64,000 nucleotides of DNA from Gaeumannomyces sp. JS-464 (taxonomy: Eukaryota > Ascomycota > Sordariomycetes > Magnaporthales > Magnaporthaceae). A program made the translations under genes and the position numbers. Of the stretch, positions 13,701-23,309 are shown in pieces. Every line of letters starts with the position of its first letter. The stretch's first letter is position 1. The stretch covers positions 8,990,001 to 9,054,000 of the forward strand of contig NGZR01000002.1 in NCBI GenBank assembly GCA_002197995.1. Reading direction: 5' to 3'. The notes below the pieces were generated by a model. That model was not told the origin of the DNA. It worked only from the letters and a program-made list of their open reading frames with translations, and searched no databases.

Positions 13701-14957
13701 TGGCTAGAGCAATGCGGAGAAGTGACGTTGACTGCCGCGGCGGGGTCCATACCCCCCTCTTTCTTAACCACTCGAGAGCAGGGAACGGGATGGGATGTCT
13801 GGCTTTGACGTTCTTGGCTTTTGGCGGTGATCGCGGGAGATCACTCTCGGGAATACTACTTTGGGACGTCTGAGAAAGCAAGAGCGAAGGGAAGGTTTTT
13901 TTTTTGGTTTTTTTTTTTTGGCTGATCGCCGCTTTGGTCTAACCGCTGACACCTTTCGATCCAAGTAGGGGTCTAGATCGCCAATGTGCCACTTCTGATA
14001 GGACTTAACGTCATCTATGTAACAGTCATGCCCAAGGAGCCAGTAGGAAGGTGAAACTAGCAATGGTACTTGCATCTGCATGGTGTTTGCCACTGGGGTT
14101 CTTTCTCGTTGTCTGATGTGGGTGTCATTGAGGCGTACCAAAGAGGGAGATGTTCTGACGTACACAGAATGGTTATCCGCTCGTTGCACTGTCTCCTCGA
14201 TGCCCAGTTCGCCCCTGTAGTGACGACAAAGATGGACAAAGCGTAACGACTGTTGAATGGAGCTCTAAAGCCACGAAGAGAGTGGATACGGGCATGGACT
14301 GGAACAATCTGAATGAGAACAGAGGGCTCGGTTTGTAGATTCACGAAATGACTAGCAAGTATTGCTAGGTCGATATCCTTTCTAAACCCTTCACAAACAG
14401 ACATGTGTTCTCGTCGACGCAGCAATGTGCTCGTGGGGCTTTCCAAGGTCTCCTTGGGGATCGACCTGTTGGTCTCCTGTTACAGAGAGACCGGGGACAT
14501 CATAAGTTGCTTATACGAAGGACAAGCTATTATCACCAAGAAATCCGAGCGAGCCGTCCAGCCCGGGTCTCTGCATGAACTTGTCCAAAGCGACTTTATC
14601 TTTCCAAGTAATGAGACAGGGGACACCACATCCTGCTTTTGCCCAAGAGTCCTAAACTGCTTTCACGTTGAGTACCTATTATCCTGCCGTAGTATCACAG
14701 CCCAGAGGGCGAAGACTGATGAATTATGTCGGCGGTTACCCTAGCCAAGCCTGGATCTAAGCCATAGGGGCACATATGTGCAGGGGACAACAAGTATCTT
14801 TGAAATACTGGTGGCTACTACCAGCGTGGCACTCTCAAGGCCGCTTAATGGGATTTTGTAAAGAAAACGTTCTAAATTTTGGTGTCTTGAATTAGTTTAT
14901 ATACTCTCCATCACATTCCTTTCCGCCCAATGAAGATTCTCCCCTTTTTATTTATTA

Positions 14958-14986
14958 AGTCGGAGCCCCCACTGTTGGGCCACCCA
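14958..14986 (+). repeat. Left terminal inverted repeat of Fot1-like element
   Basis: 29 bp, matching the reverse complement of 16762-16789 except for one position in the C-run. The preceding TA at 14956-14957 is one copy of the target-site duplication. Confidence 0.88.
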
Positions 14987-15076
14987 AAACAGATCCGATT
15001 AACACCAAACCTAGTGCATTCAACTGTAAATTTCTACCTCTATTTAACTAACCTCAATACAACTGTATATAGATTC

Positions 15077-16661
15077 CTAATCAGAATTTGACGCTCTTGC
15101 TGATGCTGTATCATTTGCCTCCTCAACTTGCCCCTCTGCCTCTGAAACGCGCCGGATATCCACAAAGGTCTCGTTGGGATCCGGGGCTACCCTCCTTTTT
15201 TTGCGAGGCCGTTGTGCCTCCAATTCGGCCTCCAGCTGCCTAATTTTTTGCAGGGCCTTAACTACCTCGAATTCACGCGCCTCGTAGCCTTTTTGGAGCT
15301 TCCGGAAGAAAAGGCGGGCCGTGGGGCTTGCCGGAAGCCGACCCCTAAAGGCGCTAATTTGGGAGGCAAACTTTCGGCTTTGTTTGGGAGTTTCCCAAGG
15401 CACCCGGAACTGCAGTAAAGGGACCGTTGAACGTTGTTTGGCCCTGTTATCCTTTGCAAATTGTTGAATTTGGGCTCGTCGGTCGTCTTGTTGGAGTTTT
15501 CGAGTATAAATCGGCTCGATAAGGGTTTTCGGATATTCCAGGGCCAAAGGCCCGATGCCCGCCACCCTGATTTAATTATATAAAGGGTAAGGGCTTGTGA
15601 TTTTGCAAAGGCATAAGCTTGCAAAAATAAACGTTTTCCCACCACAGTTAAGCAGGTAAATAAAGCCTGGGAGCCGGTTATTTTGCGGTAAGCGGACTTA
15701 AAAGGGCTGAAAATGGATAGATCCAAAAGCTGCAAAACGTGCGAGGAATGGGGGGGTAAATAAAAAAGATAAACGTTGTTCCGGAGGTAAAGATACATAA
15801 ACTCCTTGGTTATATGGGATCCGTGACCATATAGGATTAAAAGCCGGGGTTTAAAGGTAGGGGGTTGGGTGCACGGAAGGAAGACCTTTTGCAGCCATTT
15901 AACTGCAGTACGGTTAAAAGTCCAGCCGTTTTTCGTTGCGGTAAATTGCCAGCCTTGGAATTGGCTTTTATCCTCCGAAAACCACTGTTTTTGCACGTAT
16001 TTTCCTTTGAAAATAATAAAGGGAGGAAGCGAAACCCCAGTAGCCGAAATGCATTCGAGGAAACTCGTCCAAGTGCGAGATCCGGGCTTTTTTTTTTTTT
16101 TTTTTTGCAAAATCCGGGCTTCCGCGAGGCCTAAAACAAGCCCGTTACCCGTTTTGCCCTCCTGCAAGCCGCCTTCGTCCATATTGTACGTGTTTTCCGG
16201 CTTAATCCCGGCCACCTCCGGGACTTCCAAGCGTTGCCACCACCGCTTTATTACTTTCGTAGTAGCCCTTTTAAAGCATGCCGATTTTATACGCCGGCCC
16301 CTACCGACCCGGATCTCCGGATATCTTTGTAAAAAGCGGTAAATCCAACGCTTCCGAGGGCCGGTTGGGTGCCCTGCCGGCGTAGGATCTCCTCCGCAAA
16401 AAAGCGGACTTCTGCGTGCGTTGAAGGGAGGCCTAGGGAGGCCTGAACAAGCACCCAATTTGCTAGGGGCTTCTCCAAGGCCGGCCCTAACCGCTGAAAA
16501 GGCTCTTGTGATTGCCGGATAGGTAGGGTGCCTTGGAGGCGATGCTGTAAGGTCGACTTTGGTATCCCATTGGCGCGAGCAGCCGCCCGGATTGAGGCTT
16601 TTGCCTGCACCGCAGCAACGGCTCGTTCGACGTCTTCTTCTGTATACTGTTTCTCTGGCAT
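15077..16661 (-). pseudogene. Fot1/pogo transposase, frameshifted
   Basis: The likely start is the Met at 16661 (MPEKQYTEEDVERAV), followed by a Psq-type helix-turn-helix (around IRAAARANGIPKSTLQHR) and a CENP-B-like second DNA-binding part. The reading frame then shifts near 16350-16358. The DDE domain follows with a first Asp in YNMDEGG, the GSRTWTSF block, a GHGSH block and a third Asp in LDLSIFSPFK. The residue before GHGSH, normally the second catalytic Asp, is Tyr (TAT for GAT). A second frame change near 15475-15500 leads into a C-terminal coiled-coil-like, Arg/Lys-rich tail ending at 15077. A T19 run at 16088-16106 codes for a lysine run inside the domain. Two frame breaks plus loss of a catalytic residue make this inactive. 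The family assignment is secure; the exact break points are not. Confidence 0.88.
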
Positions 16662-16761
16662 TTTGTCGTTCGAATGCAGCAAAAAGGAAGGAAAACGGAT
16701 TAAAATTGATGGAATCCCGTAGAATTGAAATACGCGTGACGACTTGTAGCTGTGGGCCTCG

Positions 16762-16789
16762 TGGGTGGCCCAACAGGGGGGCTCCGACT
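16762..16789 (-). repeat. Right terminal inverted repeat of Fot1-like element
   Basis: 28 bp, inverted relative to the left end. The TA at 16790-16791 is the second copy of the target-site duplication. Confidence 0.88.
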
Positions 16790-19700
16790 TATTCCATTTA
16801 AATTCTCTTTGTTTTTTTGTATCCTACATATTTTCCAGTTCTTATATTCCTTCCCATTTACATTTTTCTCTCTCCATCGTACCTTCGCCCCTTTCTCTTT
16901 CGCCGTGGGGGGTCGTATTCCGCTGGGCATTCGTTTCATATATCTATCTCTGTTTGGTGTGATTTGGCTGTCGCGGTGGTTTGCGAAAGCCAAATCCTGC
17001 CAGACTCCTTGTGAGAAGATACCTGACATGCCCCCATGAGCTGGCAATGCAATCAGGCAGGAACTATGGGATATTATTTTTTTCATGTCCCATGTGTTTG
17101 GGAAGAATAAAAGGCCGTACACGTACCCAGCTCGGCTTGCACTTCTTCCTCATATATCCTACCAAACCACCGAACTTGTTGCCACTGCGCAAAGAGTAAA
17201 GCTCCTTCAAGACTTTTCCTCAAGTCCGGTGTGCTAGCCTCAGCCGGCTTTGCGTGCATCTGGAGGCGGGTGAAAGTGCACTTGAGGCGTGAGGGGACTC
17301 TATGTGTTCTATTTGCGGCCGTGCGGCCCTTCTAGCATCCTTTATGGTAGGCGTATGCTGCCTGGTACAAACCGCAATCCTCTTACGGCATGAGCAATCG
17401 AGGCTTAACCGGGCGCTTCGCGATAGGCACAAACTCGTGCCCGCCGGTCACATAGCGGGCGGGAGCTGCAATCCCTCACGACGCCATCTCCAAAGCCCGC
17501 TCTCCAGTCACCCATTTGTCCCTTTTCCCGTTTCCAACCCGGTATCGACCATATTGCCTCAGCGTTTATTCTTGTCTTGGTGGCATGATTCCCAAGCAGG
17601 GTCGCCCTCAGGCTGGCTCGGGGACACTGGCAGTCTCGGCGGAATCATTCTCCGACAGCCCGTTACCCGGACAAGGCCTCCAACGTTGACTCAGAGGCGT
17701 TAGCAGTCTCGGTGATGTCAGTGCTTCGTCTCCATTCCCCATCTAGCTTTTAGCTTTTCCTATTTTCCGTCGCGTTATTGGCTAAATCTCAGGGCGTACT
17801 GTTTTCTTGGTGGAATCGCCCTGAGGCAGGGCTAATCCGATAAAACCCCTGAGGCCGGCTCGGGTATGGTGGTAGTTCTAGCGGTGTTTACTGCTGCCTG
17901 TGGCGAAGATTCACTGCTTCCATGGTTTTGTATTCGCGGGATTGTTTTTGGGTTTGGTGGTTGCGGTCCAGCTGCTTATTATTGGGCCAAAGGGCCGGAT
18001 AGTTGGTGAGACTGATGAGGTGTTGCTTAGGTGGTTGGAACCTGGAGATAATAATCCAGGGTACAGATGGGGAACAAACAGGCAACGCCACCCACGGGAA
18101 TACTGTTGTGGCTGAGCCTACTTTCTACTCAGCTTCTGGACATGCAGCCGTTTCCTTTTTTGGAGTTCCGACCCAACGCCCATGGAGTCGACTTTGAGCC
18201 GCGCTTGCGGCTGGGACAGAGGCTTGGGATAACTAGATGGGATCATTCGAGTTTTTGGGAGACGGGATCACTGGAACAGGAAAAAAGTATGGATAGGTCC
18301 GTTCTATTCCTACCACAGCGCCTCGAGTGATCCAGGTGAGGCCGCCAGCCCTGTATTGGCGCCTTCGAATCCGGTGCAGGCCGCGGCCGACCTGACTGGC
18401 GACGATGGCGATAACGATGATGACCCCTGCCCCCTCGTTATTGGGTTTTCCGACTAGGAGCATGGCTAGGGTTACGCCCGACGCTCGATCGCTGTCGCGA
18501 TAGCTGTAAACCTGTGGGCGAGTGGCTTTTGCACCTAGTGGCGCTGAAAAGGCCGAGGCCTCAGGCTGGCGGTGTACGGTGCTTGGGGGAGAGAGACGGG
18601 AAAACAGTGGGGGCCAACGGCGGCCAGTATCTGCATCCAGTCGGCGGTTCTGTCAGGCCAATGCTACCTGGCCTGCATATCCATCGAGTGGGCGAGCGGA
18701 CGCAGCCATTGGTCGCATGGAGCAGCCAAGGATGCAGGGTTGATACGGGTACATGTAAGGTATGCATGTCTGGGAGGGCGGAGTGCGTGAGACTGAGGTG
18801 GTGCCCGATTTGTCGCTAGCGCAGGACGACAAAAAAATACGCCGACCCTTTGCCGCCGCCGCTCTGACCCGTCTTCCACGGCGTCTTCCTAGGGTACGAC
18901 AGCCGAAAAGACACGGCGAGAAAATAAGCAAGCGGGCAAGCACCTGTGGCGTGGCCGGAGACTGCTGGGAAGCGGCAGCAACGGTCGCGGGGTTATGCTG
19001 TGCCGCCCTCGGGACACGCCAGGACGCAGACATTTGGCCGCCTGACCTCGGGCTGTCTCTGAGCCTGCATGCACGATGAGGAGTCACAGAGGGGCGCCGC
19101 CAGCCAGGAGGGAGGGGGCAGGGAGGGGAGGTCTGGCGGCGCCCACGGGCGGTTCGTGGTTGGACCCAGGCTGCCAGCCCGCCATGTGCCGGATGATTTG
19201 AGCTGACGCGATTGATGGTAGATGAGCGGACAGCGCGAGTCGACAGAGGGCTGCCTAGATTTTGCAGGCAGCCTGCGATGGGGCTGTTGGCCGTCTGCCC
19301 AATCCAGTGCCGCTTTCGGTGCTGCGAGATCTCAGCACGAAACGCCGAAGACGCGGGACACGGAGTGCGGAGGAGAATTTGATGAGAACATGAACAGCGA
19401 GGAGAGCCCGAGAGACCATCCAGCCACCCACCCTCCAAGACCGCAAGCGATAAGACCCCGCGGCCACACCCATCATTCCGCGACCGATCGATCCAGGTCG
19501 TTCTCCTTTTCAATTGTTACACAGCTACCTATTTTCTCGCGCGCGGCTTTGCCTGTCAACCATCTCTCCTCCTTTTTCCGGCCTTCGACCTGATCGTGTC
19601 GGATCGCTTGGCTGCTCGCGCCACCAACGCCTGTGTCCTTGCCTGGCCGTTCTCTCTCCCTCGCTCGCGCGCTCATACACCTGAAGCCAACCGCTGACTG

Positions 19701-19932
19701 GCTGGTTCCCCCTCCATACCAAACCCAACAAGGAGCAGGGAGTCCGATCCCTTGCGCCAACCCGTCTGCACGAGTGGGCGTGCATCCTCACCCCCAGCAG
19801 TTCCTGTTGGGCTCGTCTCTTGTGCTGGGCGCAATTTGTGCGCCGCTTCTGACCATACAAAACGATTCCCAACCACGTTTCTCTTTTTGCAAATACACGC
19901 GTTTCTCCGCGAAAACGCTGCCGATCTCAGCC
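16790..19932. other. Intergenic stretch, no supported gene
   Basis: No reading frame here shows sustained codon bias or recognisable motifs. A short open stretch around 18290-18458 on the plus strand is rich in Asp, Ala and Pro and ends at a stop near 18458, but nothing convincing joins it. The last 400 bases before 19932 are C/T-rich, as is common for fungal promoters and 5' leaders. Confidence 0.5.
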
Positions 19933-20833
19933 ATGCCGCTTCTTGTCCCGGAACGTGGGATCGTGCCGCCACTGTTGGGTTTTCTGTCGCGGCGGGCCCT
20001 GGCGCAGAGAGATGGAGATACGACGCCACTGCGCGCCGCGCGCAATGCGAAATTCGCACGGAATAACAGCCCGAGGCCGCGCCGAGAGCTACAAACGCTG
20101 GACAGGGAAGAGTTGCTGGAAAAGTTGCCGACGCGAGCGGATAAAATCGACCCGCGACAGGGCGGCCGTGATAGCGCGCACATTGCCATAACCCAGACCA
20201 TCACGCGTTCTACAACCACATTCACCGCCGTCGTCGTCTTCGGCGCCAGCGCCAGTGCCGCGCCGGCCCCCGCGCCCGACCCCACCTCCGCCGCCGCAGC
20301 CTCCGCAACCCCAAAGACCATCCCCTTCGCTTTCGGCGCGCTCGTAGCGCCGATCCCCGGTACCGCTACCGCGGCGGCGATGGCGGCAGCGGCGGAGGCG
20401 ACGCAGTCGGCGCAGGCCGTGGGGCCGACGCTGCCGGGCCCGACGGCCAGCGTGTCGGGCGGCGAGAACTACATCGGCGCCATCGTCGGCTCCGTCGCCG
20501 CCTTTCTCTTCATCATCATGGTGGTGTGGTGCTGCCTGCTCCGCCCCCGGCGCCGGCGCGGCCGCGGCGTGCGCGAGGTCGAGGTAATCTACCGGACTGA
20601 GAGTCACACCAGCAGCGAGCACCACACCAGGCGCGAGCGCACCACCCGTGGGAACCGCGGCGGCGCGGGGGTCCGGCGGCGGCAGCGCTGCCGGCTACGG
20701 CTGGCCGGGCTTCTTCCGCACGGCTAAGGCGCCCGTGCTCAACCAGCCGCCGCCCAGGGTGCCGCCGACGAGGTACGCGGGCTACACCACGACAGAGACG
20801 CCGCAGATGGCTGGTGTTAGGAGATACCCGTGA
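19933..20833 (+). CDS. Single-pass membrane protein, function unknown (frameshift near C-terminus)
   Basis: The first Met at 19933 opens a protein of about 300 residues. It has a basic N-terminal third, an Ala/Pro/Thr-rich low-complexity middle (about residues 110-170), and one strong transmembrane helix at about 181-204 (IGAIVGSVAAFLFIIMVVW) followed by an Arg-rich stop-transfer stretch. This layout fits a type I plasma-membrane or wall-stress-sensor-like protein, but I do not recognise a family and there is no clear N-terminal signal peptide. The frame that carries the helix ends at 20727. A neighbouring frame from about 20648 gives a much more natural tail (GWPGFFRTAKAPVLNQPPP and on to a stop at 20833), so a one-base indel near 20645-20660 is likely. 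No acceptable intron fits the change of frame. The upstream region is pyrimidine-rich. Confidence 0.6.
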
Positions 20834-21087
20834 CATCGCTGGGAGTGGGGACTGAAGCGACGGCGTTCTGTGCTTTCTTCGCACTCTGTTTTCTCTTTGC
20901 CATTTTTAACCTTTTCATTGTAATCCGGAATGACGTAGCGATATTTCCCCTTTGATATAGCGATGGTGGCACAAGCTCTGCCATATACTTTGGTGCTTCC
21001 TTTTTTCATCGCGACTGTCCATTGTGATTTGAGCTGGCGGCACTTCCGAGGGCAACTAGCCTCTGTCCCAAAGTCTCTTCCTCCTCC

Positions 21088-21560
21088 CTACACTCGGATT
21101 TGCCAGTTCTCTACTAGAATCATTCGAGAAGTATCGCTTTCAAGTAAGTACGCAGGGTTGTAGGTGGGATTATCTACATCGAATCTGGCCTTGCTCTCGG
21201 CGAAACTCAAGTCGCCCATAATGAAGCCCGAGATGGCGAAGTGGACAAGCCGGCTATCAACGAAAAAACTGTCGAGCTTTCCGCTCAGGTAGTATTTTAG
21301 CTCGTCATCGTCCTCGCCCTCCTCGCCGTACTTTACCAGCGCGGCGTGCGCGGCGACGGCCTCTGCCAGCGAGGAGACCCGGCACCATTCGTCGTCGTCC
21401 GCCGGCGCCCTCGCGAGGCGGAGGTCCGGCTGGGTTCCGTCGCGGTGGCTCTTGCGCCGCCAGGGCGCCCCGATCTCGGCCGAGATGGCCTCGACGCGCG
21501 CCGTCGTCATACCTGGCACTAGCTTGTAGATGGCGAGCGCGGCACTGTGGCCTTTGAGGA
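21088..21560 (-). pseudogene. Unidentified coding fragment, minus strand
   Basis: Minus-strand codons from about 21560 down to the stop at 21088 have strong GC3 bias and read as a globular protein of roughly 155 residues. It includes an acidic stretch (KYGEEGEDDDELKYYLSGK) and ends in LVENWQIRV. I do not recognise the family. No convincing upstream exon or start codon is visible on this strand, because beyond 21560 the coding bias switches to the plus strand. The sequence may be the 3' part of a truncated gene. It could also be a genuine small gene whose 5' exon I cannot locate. Confidence 0.4.
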
Positions 21561-21756
21561 CGAAAAGTCGTACAAATACTGCACGGGCGACTACAAGCCC
21601 GACGGGGACATGTTCCAGAAGTACAACGATCTCGTTAAAAAGAACCAAAAAGAAAGGAGAGAAAAAAGAAGAAAAATAAGCGATCGTTGGGAGGAGAGCA
21701 GGTCGGCATTGGCTAATTACCTCTTGAGAGTGAGGAGGCTGTATACTCGCCGGTAG
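21523..21756 (+). pseudogene. Unidentified coding fragment, plus strand
   Basis: An open plus-strand stretch whose first 40 or so codons (VAFEDEKSYKYCTGDYKPDG and onward to a Lys-rich tail) use mostly C- or G-ending codons, unlike the opposite strand at the same place. It is preceded by an in-frame stop at 21520-21522 and has no ATG at its left end. It is thus either an exon with an AG acceptor near 21520 or a gene remnant. No family recognised. Confidence 0.3.
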
Positions 21757-21803
21757 AGCCCCCCGCCGGTGCTATCACGTCCAGGATAGTCCGGCGTAAC
21801 GAT

Positions 21804-21932
21804 ATGACGAGCGAAGATGACACCGACTTGGGTGTGCGGTTGCTGACTAGCGAGGAGGCCGCACTGTCAGAGTCAGAGTATGATTGGGTCAACAACAAGA
21901 TCGTTCGCAAGGTTCAGATGGTTTTGGTTTGA
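21804..21932 (+). pseudogene. Remnant of an MFS (allantoate permease-like) transporter N-terminus
   Basis: A 42-codon open frame from an ATG to a TGA. Its C-terminal half (SEYDWVNNKIVRKVQMVLV) resembles the conserved cytoplasmic lead-in of the anion:cation symporter family of fungal MFS transporters, where E..x..VRKID.xL immediately precedes the first membrane helix. The frame then stops, and the expected helices are not found in any frame downstream, where the sequence becomes T-rich with two poly(T) runs (about 21959-21980). I read this as a truncated relic. Recognition rests on a short motif, so confidence is moderate. Confidence 0.4.
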
Positions 21933-22214
21933 AACTCGCTGTGTCAAGGCTACAGGGTTTTTTTTGGGGGGTTTTTTTTTGCATAATCGCCAATGTTGGA
22001 CCCCAAACTTGTTCTCGAAAGCCGGGATCGGATAAAAAATTTGGAGTGATTTTGGCTAGAAACTGTCCGAGAGGAATACGTGAGCTTAAACAAGCAGATC
22101 AAAGTTTATTAAAGAGTGTCAGGCTCCATGACTACCTAGATTCAACTTGCATCTGAACCAGACCTCGGATATAAGCAAAGCCTATTCGACAGATTTCCCT
22201 CCATGGCAACGGAA

Positions 22215-23309
22215 TCAAGCTTGCTCGAGAAGCCAAGCAAAACCTGCCATTGTAGCCTCTTCAACCGTCGGGTTCTTGCTAAGAGACTCGAATGGAAGAG
22301 CGCACCAGCCAGTGTGGCCGTCGTCCTCAAACACATCCAGGCGGGCGCTGACGCCGCGCGAGGAAAGAGCCTCGTGCAGGATGATGCCGTCGTCTCGGAG
22401 GCAGTCTAGTTTCCCCACCTGGATGCAATGTGGAATCCCAATCGGTGCCGGATCCTCTCTCCAGTTGCTCTCAGACTTGAGCCATCCGCTAAACGGCGAG
22501 GTCCACGGCGAGTAGAAGTCCGGGTTCATGACCCGCCAGATCAGCTCGACGCCCTCGCTGTCCAGTCCCTGCGCGTTCTTATTCTCGACCCGGGACTTCC
22601 AGAGGCTCCTGTGCTCGGCCGGCACGATATCCTCGGTGAGCAGCATGGGGCAGTTGGCAAAGACGCCCGTGATCGGGCGCGCCAGGCTGTTGTCGAAGCC
22701 GCCACCCGGAACGAGCAGGTCGTGGCCCGCAGGCAGGAGCGAGATGCCCGCGCAGATGGCGGCGAGGCTGGCCCCGGCACTGAAGCCACCCACGACAAAG
22801 CCGTCGTCGAGGTTCGCGCCGAAGTCGCGCTCCGCATGCTTTGCCAGGTAGGCGAGGACGCCCCAGGCACTGCGCGACGGTCTCGGCCACGCGTCCTCGG
22901 GGATGCGGCGGTAGGTCGGCGCGATCACGACGGCGCCCAGCCGCTCGGCCAGCTCGCGGCCCGGTCGGGTCATCATGGAGGGCGTGCCGAGTGCGAAGCC
23001 GCCGCCGTGGAAGAGGACTATAAGGGGCCGGCGCGGCGTCGGGTTGCCATCATCGGGAAGGTCATCGGCGGTGCGGATGTTGGCAGCGGCGCTGCTGGGG
23101 GTGGTGGATTTCGGCCGAATCACCAAGGTCTTCGACTCGAACCCATCGTCGGCGAGGATCGTCGTCCAGTATTCTTGAATCTTCTCTGACGCTGGGCCCA
23201 GAGCAGCGATGGCGGAGTCTTGCCAGGCCACCATTGTAGCCCTTTTCCCCTCAAGGCCATCGGTGTCGCTGGCATTGGGGCCGTTGGAAGTCTTTGTCAT
23301 GGCCTCCAT
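22215..23309 (-). CDS. Alpha/beta-hydrolase fold-3 esterase/lipase (HSL-like)
   Basis: An intronless gene of 364 residues. The start is placed at the ATG at 23309 because the longer open frame begins with a non-ATG codon. The oxyanion-hole motif HGGG is at residues 101-104, the nucleophile elbow GFSAG at 175-179 (Ser177), a candidate acidic residue is Asp302 in KLDCLRDD, and the catalytic His is His332 in DDGHTGW. This order and spacing are those of the hormone-sensitive-lipase/arylacetamide-deacetylase branch, which hydrolyses short-chain esters, drugs or secondary metabolites. No signal peptide is evident, so a cytosolic enzyme is likely. The physiological substrate cannot be inferred. The reading frame is intact throughout, unlike many neighbours. 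Confidence 0.88.
   Translation of the reverse strand: MEAMTKTSNGPNASDTDGLEGKRATMVAWQDSAIAALGPASEKIQEYWTTILADDGFESKTLVIRPKSTTPSSAAANIRTADDLPDDGNPTPRRPLIVLFHGGGFALGTPSMMTRPGRELAERLGAVVIAPTYRRIPEDAWPRPSRSAWGVLAYLAKHAERDFGANLDDGFVVGGFSAGASLAAICAGISLLPAGHDLLVPGGGFDNSLARPITGVFANCPMLLTEDIVPAEHRSLWKSRVENKNAQGLDSEGVELIWRVMNPDFYSPWTSPFSGWLKSESNWREDPAPIGIPHCIQVGKLDCLRDDGIILHEALSSRGVSARLDVFEDDGHTGWCALPFESLSKNPTVEEATMAGFAWLLEQA

Larger units (their letters stand above)
1..14957. other. Gene-poor region, no supported gene
   Basis: I find no reading frame in this stretch with the codon bias, intron signals or recognisable motifs seen in the genes further right. The long open frames here overlap on both strands and have no GC3 preference. 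The region holds simple sequence: runs of A at 1044-1068, 3260-3273 and 8541-8556, runs of G at 3620-3631 and 4975-5002, many T-rich and C/T-rich patches, and short TAGG-type repeats near 490-508 and 5213-5230. From about 13.9 kb the base composition becomes more AT-rich on the approach to the transposon. Noncoding RNAs or heavily decayed genes could be present but cannot be seen by eye. Confidence 0.6.
14958..16789 (-). mobile_element. Fot1/pogo-type DNA transposon, decayed
   Basis: A complete class II element of about 1,832 bp with the transposase on the minus strand. Both ends carry matching inverted repeats of 28-29 bp beginning AGTCGGAGCCCCC and ending GGGCCACCCA, differing by one indel/mismatch. 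Each end is flanked directly by a TA dinucleotide (14956-14957 and 16790-16791), the target duplication expected for Tc1/mariner-pogo elements. The single ORF region encodes an N-terminal helix-turn-helix part and a DDE domain typical of fungal Fot1 transposases. The reading frame is broken at least twice and one catalytic aspartate is replaced. The element is therefore not autonomous, although its ends could in principle still be recognised by a transposase supplied in trans. The interior is visibly more AT-rich than the flanking genes. Confidence 0.9.

Noticed and set aside
14403..14744. Possible relic of a HET-type protein (two ETGD..SC segments)
   Set aside because: The resemblance is faint, codon bias is absent, and no flanking conserved HET blocks could be found in any frame.
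18290..18458. Open stretch reading like a retrotransposon or acidic-tail fragment
   Set aside because: Too short and without flanking conserved motifs, LTRs or a continuing frame.
20648..20685. A 38-nt GT...AG intron to reconcile the membrane protein's two frames
   Set aside because: It is shorter than any credible fungal intron and lacks a branch site, so a one-base indel is the simpler explanation.
22428..23189. A long plus-strand open frame opposite the hydrolase
   Set aside because: It is the antisense shadow of a GC-rich gene with clear catalytic motifs on the minus strand.
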